In this document: piece by piece, positions 1 to 7,047 of the stretch | Layout: each line of letters begins with the position of its first letter | How positions within the stretch are numbered: position 1 is the stretch's first letter | DNA from: Caldisericaceae bacterium | Lineage (GTDB): Bacteria; Calditrichota; Calditrichia; Calditrichales; Calditrichaceae | Length of the DNA stretch: 8,284 nucleotides | Assembly (NCBI GenBank): GCA_021160885.1 | Contig: JAGHBR010000321.1 | Coordinates: 1-8,284 of the forward strand | Direction of reading: 5' to 3' | Program-made: the position numbers and the translations under genes | Notes under the pieces: generated by a model | What the model was told of the DNA's origin: nothing | What the model saw: the letters and a program-made list of their open reading frames with translations, nothing else | Database searches by the model: none

Positions 1-22
1 CCTTAATATTTTTTAATTAATT

Positions 23-1846
23 ATGGGAAAAATTGGTCCTTTAAAAATAGATGAAATTCGTGGAGCTGTAAACATTGTTCATTACATTTCCCAGTTTGTT
101 TCATTAAAAAAAGCCGGTCAAAATTTTAAAGGGCTTTGTCCTTTTCATACTGAAAAAACGCCTTCTTTTATTGTAAGTCCTTCAAAGCAAATTTTCCATT
201 GTTTTGGCTGTGGTAAAGGCGGTAATTTGTTTACCTTTATCATGGAATATGAAAAACTGTCCTTTATTGAAGCGCTGCGCCGGGCGGCTGATTTTGCTGG
301 TATTCCCCTTCCGGAAGAAGACTTACAGACTCAGATCAAAGAACGTACTTTTTTCGAAAAACTGTACCAAATTAACGAGATTGCCGCCAAATTTTTCGAA
401 GAGAATCTTTTTAAAAAAGAAAATCGCAACTGGCTGCAATATTTTAAAAAACGTGGTTTATCGGAAAAGACGATTCGCAAATTTCAATTGGGCTATGCGC
501 CAGACGCCAAAACAGCCCTTCTGGATGTTTTAAAGAAGAATAGCGTGGATTTGGCTGAAGCTGAAAAATTAGGTTTAATAAATCGAAGCTATTACAGCGA
601 ATCCTTTATTGATAAATTCCGCCACCGGGTGATGTTTCCCTTTCACAATTTGAGTGGTAAAATTATTGGTTTTGGCGGGCGGCAGTTGCGCGAAGAACAA
701 CAGCCTAAGTACCTGAACAGTCCGGAAAGTCCCATTTACAAAAAAGGCTCCATTCTTTACGGGCTGTACCAGGCCATCAACCGAATTCGTGAAGAAGATT
801 ATGTGATTTTGGTGGAAGGTTATTTTGACCTTTTACAGTTGGTGGAACATGGCCAAACCAATGTGGTAGCTTCTTCCGGAACAGCTTTAACCGATTACCA
901 GGCCAGGTTGTTAGGCCGTTACACACAAAAGGTTTTGTTGCTTTACGATGGCGATGCTGCCGGGCGTAAAGCAGCATTAAGAAACGGTTACATTCTGGAG
1001 AAAAACGGTTTAAATGCTTACATTGCTGTTTTACCTGCAGATGAAGATCCCGATTCATTCTTAAGAAAAAACGATCTGAAAGCGCTGGAACCTTACCTTA
1101 AATCTCAGCTCACTCCCATTGAATTTGAGATTAATTCGTTTTTTGAAGAAAATCCAAAACCCTCGTTGCAAGCCAAAAATCAATTTGTAATGCAATTGTT
1201 GGAGAATTTACTGGAATTAAATGATGCTTTAATAACAGGACTTTACCTGCCGTTAATTTCGGATTTGTTGCAAATAAATGAAGCATTGTTAATTGAACAA
1301 TACCGGAAATTGGAAAAACGTCGACGCAGATGGAGCAAAAAGGAAGAACCTGAGGCGGAGATTACCCCGGAAAAGGAAGATCGTTTCCATCGTGGGCAAT
1401 ACCTTGCCGAAGCCGGTGTTGTTTATCTGCTTTTAAATGGAGATGAAAAAGTACGGAACTTTCTTGTTTCTCAGTTATCCTACGACATGTTTGAAACGCC
1501 GTCATTCATTGAAGTTTACGAAGCTATTGTTACTGAACTGGAAGAACGAGGCATTGTTGATGCCAAAAGCGTCATGTTGCAGTTTGAGGAAGCGGTGGAT
1601 GTTCAGGCTGCGCTTTCGGCTCTGGATTTAATGGAATTTAATGATCCTTTTAAATTTGCCAGAGATTGCATTTTTCAATTGAAAAAATGGAGCTTAGAAA
1701 AAAAAGCGCAGGAATTTCAGGAATTAATTCGCAGTGATCATGAATCGCAGGATGCTGTAGCTCATTACACCATGGAACTAATGCGCGTCAGAAAAGAGAT
1801 TAATGTATTGATTAAAACACACCGGCAGGGAGATGTTGAATTTTAA
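23..1846 (+). CDS. dnaG: DNA primase DnaG
   Basis: DNA-dependent RNA polymerase that makes the short RNA primers for lagging-strand synthesis at the replication fork, working with the replicative helicase. The 607 residues match the usual family length (E. coli 581). The N-terminal zinc-binding domain has ligands C39, H42, C60 and C63 (CPFH...CFGC). The catalytic core carries GFGGR (216-220), KYLNSP (229-234) with K241, and the Toprim metal site: E265 in VEGYFD, D309 and D311 in YDGDAAG, and D342/D344 in DEDPDS. This numbering is almost the same as E. coli. Residues from about 440 to the end are helix-rich and fit the helicase-interaction domain. The ATG at 23 gives the normal spacing to the zinc motif, although no Shine-Dalgarno is visible in the 22 bases upstream. 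No rpoD follows, unlike the classic rpsU-dnaG-rpoD arrangement. All key residues are present, so I see no sign of decay. Confidence 0.98.
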   Translation: MGKIGPLKIDEIRGAVNIVHYISQFVSLKKAGQNFKGLCPFHTEKTPSFIVSPSKQIFHCFGCGKGGNLFTFIMEYEKLSFIEALRRAADFAGIPLPEEDLQTQIKERTFFEKLYQINEIAAKFFEENLFKKENRNWLQYFKKRGLSEKTIRKFQLGYAPDAKTALLDVLKKNSVDLAEAEKLGLINRSYYSESFIDKFRHRVMFPFHNLSGKIIGFGGRQLREEQQPKYLNSPESPIYKKGSILYGLYQAINRIREEDYVILVEGYFDLLQLVEHGQTNVVASSGTALTDYQARLLGRYTQKVLLLYDGDAAGRKAALRNGYILEKNGLNAYIAVLPADEDPDSFLRKNDLKALEPYLKSQLTPIEFEINSFFEENPKPSLQAKNQFVMQLLENLLELNDALITGLYLPLISDLLQINEALLIEQYRKLEKRRRRWSKKEEPEAEITPEKEDRFHRGQYLAEAGVVYLLLNGDEKVRNFLVSQLSYDMFETPSFIEVYEAIVTELEERGIVDAKSVMLQFEEAVDVQAALSALDLMEFNDPFKFARDCIFQLKKWSLEKKAQEFQELIRSDHESQDAVAHYTMELMRVRKEINVLIKTHRQGDVEF

Positions 1847-1870
1847 ATTTTATGAATTGAGCCCACTCCG

Positions 1871-1891
1871 GGAAGTTTCTTCCATTATTTT
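1871..1891 (+). terminator. weak hairpin plus T-rich tail after dnaG
   Basis: About 25 bases after the dnaG stop there is a perfect 5-bp stem, GGAAG (1871-1875) with CTTCC (1879-1883), closed by a TTT loop and followed by ATTATTTT. This is the shape of a short intrinsic terminator. The stem is short, so termination may be partial. The rest of 1847-2044 holds no gene. Confidence 0.35.
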
Positions 1892-2033
1892 GAGAAGGAG
1901 CACTTTGAGAAAATTTTTATTCTTATAAAGTAGAAAATTTCTCGTCCGTTCAAATGGAATTCTAAATGACTGAAGAGACTTTTTAGAGTGGTCTAGTGAG
2001 TTGAAAAATAATAACCACATTTGACATTAAAAT

Positions 2034-2037
2034 GGAG
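2034..2037 (+). promoter_or_regulatory. Shine-Dalgarno that sets the nuclease start
   Basis: GGAG lies 7 bases before the ATG at 2045. It supports this start over the in-frame TTG at 2021, which would place eight charged and polar residues ahead of a clean signal peptide. Confidence 0.75.
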
Positions 2038-2044
2038 AACGACC

Positions 2045-3748
2045 ATGAGGTTTTTAATTTCAATTATTTTTATTGCCTTTTTAGGTTTACAGAATTTAAC
2101 AGCTCAGAGTGACTGGCAAATGGTTACTGTGTCGGACACTATTGTGGATTTTGGCTCGGTTACGGCTTATCAACAGTACGAGCAAATTTTAACCATTCAC
2201 AATAATTCCGATCAAGTCGTCCAGGTGCTTAGCGCTGATTTCGAAGAAAATGTTTTTAGTACCGATTTGAATCCTGTACCGTTATCACCACAAAGCGATA
2301 TGAATTTTTCAATAACCTTCGAAAGCGACCAAAACGTTAATTACACCGATTTTTTACATATTGAATTGGACCATGGCATTCATCCCATCATTATTGAAAC
2401 TTCTGCTCAGGCCAATTACGAAGAATCTTATTACAATGCAACGCAAAACAAATGGGGCAGCGATTTGAAAAGTGCCTTGCACAACATAATCAAAGGCCAC
2501 ACCCAATATTCCTACAGCGACCTGTGGGATATTCTTTCTGATACGGATGAGGACCCGGCCAATCCGAACAATGTGATTTTGATTTACACCGGATGGTCTT
2601 ATCCTAAATCCAACCACGGGGGAAATGCAGATCAATGGAACCGCGAGCATGTCTGGGCAAAATCGCATGGTGATTTTGGAACCACTCCTCCGGCCGGAAG
2701 CGATGTGCATCATATCCGGCCTTGCGACGTTTCGGTTAACAGCAAACGTGGCAATCTCGATTTTGATAATGGCGGCAGCCTTTACACCGATCCTGATGGA
2801 GTTACCAATTGCTATTACGATGGCGATTCATGGGAACCGCGGGACGAAGACAAAGGCGATGTGGCACGAATGATGTACTACATGGTAGTGCGTTACGAAG
2901 GCGAAGAAGGCTATGACCTGGAACTGGTCGATTACACGCCCTCAACCACAAGTAGTGATCCGGTTTTTGGAAAAAAGTCAACCCTGTATGATTGGCATTG
3001 GATCGATACGGTAGATAGCTGGGAACGGAGCCGCAACGATCGCATTTACAACAACTGGCAACACAACCGCAATCCGTTTATTGACCATCCGGAATTTGTC
3101 GATCGACTACCCAGTATTTCCGGATTACCGGTTCCTTCCGATCCTGAGCTTGTGGTTAGCCCGCTGCAGGTTACCATGGATACGGTGGGCATTAACACAC
3201 CCGCCTCTTACTATTTGGCGATTATTAATACAGGTGTGCAGGACCTTGAAGTTAGCAATATTCAAAGTACTAATCCGCAATTTACGGTAGACCAGAGTAA
3301 TATGCTGCTATCACCAGAGAATTATGCCTATCTGACTGTCCATTTTACTGGCTCTGGAGTGGTAGGTAACTACAGTACAGAAATTCAACTCACAACCAAT
3401 GACCCGGACGAAGGCTTTATTCAGGTACCGATAACCATTCATGTGCAAGAAACCGCCAGCTTTGTTGATCTGAAAAATTTTCCTAAAACTTTTTTACTAC
3501 AGCAAAATTTCCCAAATCCGTTTAATCCGCAAACCACCATTAAATATGTGTTAAATCAGAATACGATGGTTAAACTAACAGTATTTGATGCCAGTGGTAA
3601 AATAATTGCCAATCTGGTAAATAAAAAACAAAAAGCAGGTGTTCATAAGGTGCATTTTAATGCAGATGGTCTGGCCAGCGGTATTTATTACTACCAGATA
3701 ATTGCCGGTCGAAAAAGGGCGGTCAAAAAGATGGTGTTGATGAAATGA
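2045..3748 (+). CDS. secreted endonuclease I-family nuclease with C-terminal type IX-style sorting domain
   Basis: Predicted extracellular or surface nuclease of the endonuclease I family (EndA/Vvn-like beta-beta-alpha-metal fold), which cleaves DNA without strong sequence specificity; I infer a role in nutrient scavenging or biofilm DNA turnover. The protein has 567 residues from the ATG at 2045. Residues 1-20 are a signal peptide (MRFLISIIFIAFLGL...LTA, likely cut before Q21). Residues about 25-125 form an Ig/ASH-like beta domain (VDFGSV...). The nuclease spans about 129-360, with NREHVWAKS (E201, H202 probable general base), DVHHIRP (220-226), NSKRGN (232-237, metal-binding Asn) and the typical closing NRNPFIDHPEFVD (to about 353). 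A second ASH-like domain covers about 366-473. The last ~90 residues are a FlgD-like sorting domain, NFPNPFNP (488-495) to KKMVLMK. Family, motifs and secretion signals are clear; the biological substrate is not. Confidence 0.92.
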   Translation: MRFLISIIFIAFLGLQNLTAQSDWQMVTVSDTIVDFGSVTAYQQYEQILTIHNNSDQVVQVLSADFEENVFSTDLNPVPLSPQSDMNFSITFESDQNVNYTDFLHIELDHGIHPIIIETSAQANYEESYYNATQNKWGSDLKSALHNIIKGHTQYSYSDLWDILSDTDEDPANPNNVILIYTGWSYPKSNHGGNADQWNREHVWAKSHGDFGTTPPAGSDVHHIRPCDVSVNSKRGNLDFDNGGSLYTDPDGVTNCYYDGDSWEPRDEDKGDVARMMYYMVVRYEGEEGYDLELVDYTPSTTSSDPVFGKKSTLYDWHWIDTVDSWERSRNDRIYNNWQHNRNPFIDHPEFVDRLPSISGLPVPSDPELVVSPLQVTMDTVGINTPASYYLAIINTGVQDLEVSNIQSTNPQFTVDQSNMLLSPENYAYLTVHFTGSGVVGNYSTEIQLTTNDPDEGFIQVPITIHVQETASFVDLKNFPKTFLLQQNFPNPFNPQTTIKYVLNQNTMVKLTVFDASGKIIANLVNKKQKAGVHKVHFNADGLASGIYYYQIIAGRKRAVKKMVLMK

Positions 3749-3770
3749 GTTTAAATTAAGCTGGATTAGA

Positions 3771-3861
3771 TGAATAGTTGAATAGGTGAATGGTTGAATG
3801 GACAAGTAGCCTAAAAACTTACTAAGCAAACTCATTCAACATTCAACATTCAAAATTCAAC
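3771..3861. repeat. inverted pair of short tandem arrays between convergent genes
   Basis: The left array (3771-3802) is four copies of an 8-mer: TGAATAGT, TGAATAGG, TGAATGGT, TGAATGGA. The right array (3833-3860) is three exact copies of the 7-mer CATTCAA plus AATTCAA, and it ends 6 bases from the kinase stop codon. TTGAATG at 3794-3800 pairs perfectly with CATTCAA at 3833-3839, and further repeat units can pair if bulges are allowed because the periods differ (8 versus 7). The arrays lie between the 3' ends of two convergent genes, so a transcript from either side would form an AU-rich hairpin. It may act as a bidirectional terminator or 3'-end stabiliser, or it may be a dispersed intergenic repeat. 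The repeat units are seen directly; the role is inferred. Confidence 0.7.
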
Positions 3862-3866
3862 ATTTT

Positions 3867-6401
3867 TTAAGCGTTGGTTTCTTCAGCAGGTTCTTTGTAC
3901 GGAATCAGGATTCGAACCTGAGTAGGTTTTTCTTTTTTAGATGCAATTTCAATTTTACCGTCATGGTCTTCGATGATCTTTTTAGCAAGAGTAAGTCCCA
4001 TGCCGGTTCCGTTCTCTTTTGTGGTAAAAAAGGGATCGAAAATTTTATCAAGAATTTCCGGGCTTATTCCCGGCCCGTTGTCCATAATTTCAATTTCTAA
4101 ATATTGTTTGAAATTTTCATCAATTTGTTCAATTAATGAAGAAGAAATCATGATTGCCCCTTTACCTTTCAGGGCATCAATAGCGTTTTCAATAATAACC
4201 TGAAAGCACATTTCCAGCAAAACCGGATCGGCTAATAATCGATCGTGTATTTCATCCAGATCAAGCTTAATTTCGAGGCCATCTGTAGTAAAGAAATCAA
4301 ATTTTTGCAAAACGTCTTTAAAAATCTTTTTGAGCGAGACTGGTTGAAAGTGGGGCTTTTCTAAATTTGTAAAACGTAAAAAGTGTTTTGTCATTTCCCG
4401 AATCCGTTTTAGCTCCTGATCCATGATTTCAAGGTCTTTTTTAATATTGGCGCTTTCAACTTGCGGAGATTTAGGTAAACGCATTCGGATCGATTGTAAA
4501 ATTAATTGCAATGTAGCTAAAGGAGTTTTAATGTCATGCGCCATACGCTGAACCGTTTTGGTCCACAGTTCTAATTTTTGTGTGGATACTTTTTGATCCT
4601 GCAATAGTGTTTCAATTAAAAAACCGGCTGGTATTTTAAATAATCCTGGTAAAACATAACCACGTAAAAGAATTAGTTTTGAACCTTGATCAGTGCGAAC
4701 AACAATTTCTTTTTCCTGAAATGTTCTTTTTTTAATTAAACTTGTGATAAAATCGATAACGGTCGGCTGTTCTTCCAGAGCCAGGTAAAAGTTCTTTTTA
4801 CTCTCAATATGTTTTGATAAAAAGAGATGATGCTCAAAGTTACCATTCAGGTAATTAATCTGAAAACGATGATTAATAATGCATAAGCCGGCAGACGTAA
4901 ATTGAAAGAGATTCCGGTGGACATTGATATTGGCTGATAGTTTTTGCCATGTTAAGAATAATCCGCTTGAAATTAAATAGACAATGGCAACGGCAAATAA
5001 GAAAATGACAAACCGCCAGTTGTAAAGGGGATTGGCAATATATTGGAATCTGTAAAAGTGATTTTCCTTTTGAATAATTAATTCGCTTCCAAAATTTTCC
5101 TTACTTTTAAAATTGCGGATGTCCGTTATCTCATATTTAAGAGGGAGCTTATAAGAATGCTCAAAGTCAGGCGAGATGATCAGATAAAATCCTGATTGGG
5201 TTGTGGCAATGATTTCTTTACGTAAATCACCATCTAGGTCTTCCTGATGCAAAACAGACAAAACCGGAAATTCCAATTGAATGGTTTTTACAATATCCAA
5301 ATTAAAATTAGGCCGTAAAATTTCACCGCTTTCTGAAGAGACGAGATACAATTGTTCATGGTTGTTTTTAATAATGATGAATGGGCTTAAAGTTAGGCCT
5401 TTGGGGAACATTTTTTCTCTTAGTTGTCTGCCTTTGAAATTGTAAAGATAAATCTTTGAATTAATATCCAGGTTGCCATGATAGGAATAAGATGTAAAAA
5501 TGAAAGTTCGGTTACCAATTGTGTAAGGAAGACTGATTGCACTGCTTCGAAATTCCGGATAGACTTTAGGAGGGAAATAAAAATTTAAATTTTTGTCGAA
5601 AACCATTAAATAAGCATTATCGTCCTTATAGGGAACGGGGAAGTGATAATTATCTGGTGCGGTGCTGTTCTGTATTAGAATTTCCGGAGCTCCATCATGG
5701 TCTAAATCCACCAGTCTTGGTCCTACAACAAAAGCACCGAATTGGGTTGTTTGAGCAGTGATTTTTTTTTGTACGATATCAAAGCGAAAAAGCCCACGAG
5801 GAGATAAACTAAGACCAGCTGCCAAACTGATAAAACACTCTTTAAAACCGTCATCATTTGCATCAAAAAAAACAGCTTCCGGTGTGGATATATCCCACAG
5901 ATGTTGTGGATGGGGATTTGATTTGGGTGCATGGGCAATAAATTCGCGGTATAGGATGAACTGATTTCTGTGCCTTGGATCAAAAGCATATAAAAAAAGG
6001 GAATCATGGGCTAAGGTGAAAAAGTAAACTTCATCAAATAAATCCCCATCATAATCCGAAAAATAGACTGCCCTAGGTAGCCATTTTTCTGCAAAATTCC
6101 ATTGGTCTTTTATCTTGTCATCAGCATCGTAATAAACAACCCCAATTTCATTGTTGTAGGATTGAAATTTGAATCGAACCTTTTCACTGGAGCCGTCGTG
6201 ATTAAAATCATGAAAGTAATCCTGAAACAGGTCTTTGGGACTGTATGTCCAACCTTCTAACGGAATTATTTTATTTGGTTTAATAATATTTTTTTGAAAA
6301 TAAACAATTAAACAAACAAAAATTATTGAAAGACCTAAAAAAACGAGATAAATTTTCCGGTAGATATTTTTAAAGGATTTGGTACTACCTGATTGAATCA
6401 T
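3867..6401 (-). CDS. orphan sensor histidine kinase with large FG-GAP/VCBS-like extracytoplasmic domain
   Basis: Membrane sensor kinase of 844 residues. TM1 is about 17-35 and TM2 about 464-483. Between them, ~425 residues outside the membrane carry repeated Asp-rich Ca-binding-like loops: DFNHDGSSE (65-73), SDYDGDLFDE (115-124), FDANDDGFKE (179-188), DLDHDGAPE (232-240) and DLDGDLRKE (388-396). These are typical of FG-GAP/VCBS beta-propellers. After TM2 comes a PAS-like segment (about 495-600) with no HAMP. The kinase core follows: H-box MAHDIKTPLA with H622 as the phosphorylated histidine, N-box IIENAIDALKG (N739), G1 DNGPGI (D774), FDPFFTT, and G2 GTGMGL (from G798). All catalytic boxes are intact. 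No response regulator lies next to it in this window, so its partner must be elsewhere. The start at 6401 has an AAGGAAG ribosome site (6411-6417, 9-base spacer). The ligand cannot be told from sequence. Confidence 0.93.
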   Translation of the reverse strand: MIQSGSTKSFKNIYRKIYLVFLGLSIIFVCLIVYFQKNIIKPNKIIPLEGWTYSPKDLFQDYFHDFNHDGSSEKVRFKFQSYNNEIGVVYYDADDKIKDQWNFAEKWLPRAVYFSDYDGDLFDEVYFFTLAHDSLFLYAFDPRHRNQFILYREFIAHAPKSNPHPQHLWDISTPEAVFFDANDDGFKECFISLAAGLSLSPRGLFRFDIVQKKITAQTTQFGAFVVGPRLVDLDHDGAPEILIQNSTAPDNYHFPVPYKDDNAYLMVFDKNLNFYFPPKVYPEFRSSAISLPYTIGNRTFIFTSYSYHGNLDINSKIYLYNFKGRQLREKMFPKGLTLSPFIIIKNNHEQLYLVSSESGEILRPNFNLDIVKTIQLEFPVLSVLHQEDLDGDLRKEIIATTQSGFYLIISPDFEHSYKLPLKYEITDIRNFKSKENFGSELIIQKENHFYRFQYIANPLYNWRFVIFLFAVAIVYLISSGLFLTWQKLSANINVHRNLFQFTSAGLCIINHRFQINYLNGNFEHHLFLSKHIESKKNFYLALEEQPTVIDFITSLIKKRTFQEKEIVVRTDQGSKLILLRGYVLPGLFKIPAGFLIETLLQDQKVSTQKLELWTKTVQRMAHDIKTPLATLQLILQSIRMRLPKSPQVESANIKKDLEIMDQELKRIREMTKHFLRFTNLEKPHFQPVSLKKIFKDVLQKFDFFTTDGLEIKLDLDEIHDRLLADPVLLEMCFQVIIENAIDALKGKGAIMISSSLIEQIDENFKQYLEIEIMDNGPGISPEILDKIFDPFFTTKENGTGMGLTLAKKIIEDHDGKIEIASKKEKPTQVRILIPYKEPAEETNA

Positions 6402-6410
6402 CTAATGGTA

Positions 6411-6417
6411 CTTCCTT
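6411..6417 (-). promoter_or_regulatory. ribosome binding site of the histidine kinase
   Basis: On the minus strand this reads AAGGAAG, 9 bases before the ATG at 6401. It supports that start codon and hence a short cytoplasmic N-terminus before TM1. Confidence 0.7.
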
Positions 6418-6476
6418 GTGGCTTTCGAAGCGCTTTTTCATTAAACTAACCAGTTGATGTTAATTAAATACACCTG

Positions 6477-6500
6477 ATTTTCCACAATTAAATGGAAAAT
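6477..6500. promoter_or_regulatory. inverted repeat upstream of the kinase (possible operator)
   Basis: ATTTTCCA (6477-6484) and TGGAAAAT (6493-6500) form a perfect 8-bp inverted repeat with an 8-base spacer, 76-99 bases before the kinase start codon. If the promoter proposed at 6512-6539 is used, the repeat lies just downstream of it in the 5' leader. It could be a dimeric repressor site or an RNA hairpin; AT-rich DNA also makes such repeats by chance. Confidence 0.3.
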
Positions 6501-6511
6501 TAATTGCCTAT

Positions 6512-6539
6512 ATTTTAAGAAAATTAAAACAAAAATCAA
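6512..6539 (-). promoter_or_regulatory. possible sigma-70-type promoter for the kinase
   Basis: On the minus strand TTGATT (6539-6534) is followed after 16 bases by TAAAAT (6517-6512), about 110 bases before the kinase start. Matches to -35/-10 consensus are fair, but the region is so AT-rich that similar pairs arise by chance, and the sigma factor preference of this lineage is unknown to me. Confidence 0.25.
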
Positions 6540-6680
6540 GAAGTGAGGGCAGAAAGCAACAAATTTTAATTTTTTTTTTAATCTGTTGAAATTCAAAAAA
6601 AGACGAACTTATCAGCTAACTTAAAACCGCCTGCTAAATGATAGGAGAGCGGTTATTTCAAGAAAAAAAGGAAAAAGCAA

Positions 6681-6713
6681 ATGAAAAAAATCTGGCTCCT
6701 ACCACATTTGTAA
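6681..6713 (+). CDS. possible 10-residue leader peptide
   Basis: ATG at 6681 opens a ten-codon frame, MKKIWLLPHL, ending in TAA at 6711-6713. A purine-rich AAGGA stands about 8 bases upstream (6668-6672). The 3' codons (CTA CCA CAT) contain TACCAC (6700-6705), one arm of the outer stem of the structured element that follows, so a ribosome reaching the stop would block that pairing. This is the geometry of a leader peptide or attenuator. There is no run of one amino acid that would suggest a classic amino-acid attenuator, and the next real gene starts 335 bases downstream. Short ORFs are common by chance, so this is speculative. Confidence 0.2.
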   Translation: MKKIWLLPHL

Positions 6714-6796
6714 CACGACCCTCTGAGTCGTAAATCCCGTGCAAGCGAGACTTATTTGAGCTAGCCGTCGCTCAGAGAACGGTGGTACCACATACT
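6694..6796 (+). ncRNA. candidate structured RNA element with possible pseudoknot
   Basis: A compact region of complementary segments. The outer stem is TACCAC (6700-6705) with GTGGTA (6782-6787). Hairpin 1 is ACGAC (6715-6719) with GTCGT (6727-6731) around a 7-base loop. Hairpin 2 is AGCGA (6744-6748) with TCGCT (6768-6772). CTCTGA in hairpin 1's loop is complementary to TCAGAG (6772-6777), and the exact complement extends to 7 bases (6721-6727 with 6771-6777), so a loop pseudoknot or an alternative fold is possible. GTGGTACCAC at 6782-6791 is also a perfect 10-base palindrome. The base composition stands out from the AT-rich flanks. I compared it by eye with tRNA, tmRNA, SRP RNA, 5S, T-box and common riboswitches and recognise none. 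The strand is uncertain: the minus strand ends this block in a T-run (6684-6690). It could be a cis-regulator of the DUF2007 gene, a small RNA, or a protein-binding DNA site. Confidence 0.3.
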
Positions 6797-7036
6797 TTGC
6801 TGTTTAAGATGGGTTAAATTTTTGTTAGTTGAATGCCATCCAGTTTCAGATGTTAAAATTTCTCATCCTGAACAATCGGGATCAGAAATAACCGAAATGG
6901 TTTGCTGTTTTGACGAGTTCGCCCTAAAACCAATCCACACAAAATGGGTGATAACAAATAAAAGCAAAGGCTTTGGGGACACAACAATTTTGTTGCTAAT
7001 TAGCCACGCTTTATTTAGTTTTAAAAAAGTTTAATT

Positions 7037-7041
7037 AGGAG
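7037..7041 (+). promoter_or_regulatory. ribosome binding site of the DUF2007 gene
   Basis: AGGAG lies 6 bases before the ATG at 7048, a near-ideal Shine-Dalgarno that confirms both the start and that this short frame is a real gene. Confidence 0.8.
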
Positions 7042-7047
7042 CGAAGC

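Larger units (their letters stand above)
6402..7047. other. 646-base intergenic region between divergent genes
   Basis: This stretch separates the divergent kinase and DUF2007 genes and has no convincing protein gene. The first ~280 bases are very AT-rich, with a T10 run at 6570-6579 and a hairpin with AACCGC (6625-6630) and GCGGTT (6649-6654). Bases 6694-6796 change character: they are GC-richer and full of complementary segments (see the RNA entry). Bases 6800-7034 hold an open frame of about 70 codons from a TTG at 6822, but it has no ATG, no ribosome site and no recognisable protein. A short hairpin, CAACAA (6982-6987) with TTGTTG (6990-6995), lies near the end. The 5' part probably carries the kinase promoter and the 3' part that of the DUF2007 gene; I see no strong promoter for the latter. 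Confidence 0.6.

Noticed and set aside
1907..1943. Imperfect inverted repeat between GAGAAAATTTT and AAAATTTCTC
   Set aside because: It is nearly all A/T, has a bulge and no tail, and is expected by chance at this composition; not called as a terminator or operator.
2021..2026. TTGACA as a -35 box for the nuclease gene
   Set aside because: It is only about 20 bases from the start codon and overlaps the ribosome-site region, and no -10 box can fit before the ATG.
2021..2044. TTG start at 2021 for the nuclease gene
   Set aside because: It adds MTLKWRTT before the signal peptide, and the good ribosome site GGAG (2034-2037) lies inside this stretch, correctly spaced for the ATG at 2045.
3771..3861. 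CRISPR array
   Set aside because: Units are only 7-8 bases, contiguous, without spacers and in opposite orientations on the two sides.
6625..6654. AACCGC/GCGGTT hairpin as a terminator
   Set aside because: The stem has a large internal mismatch, and neither side has a proper U-run; no gene needs a terminator here on either strand.
6694..6796. tRNA, T-box leader or known riboswitch
   Set aside because: GGTGGTACC resembles a T-box antiterminator core, but there is no specifier region, no terminator with a U-run and no aminoacyl or amino-acid gene downstream. No T-arm or CCA end for a tRNA, and no conserved core of a familiar riboswitch.
6822..7034. 70-codon plus-strand open frame
   Set aside because: It starts only at TTG, has no ribosome site, and the translation resembles no protein I know; probably chance.
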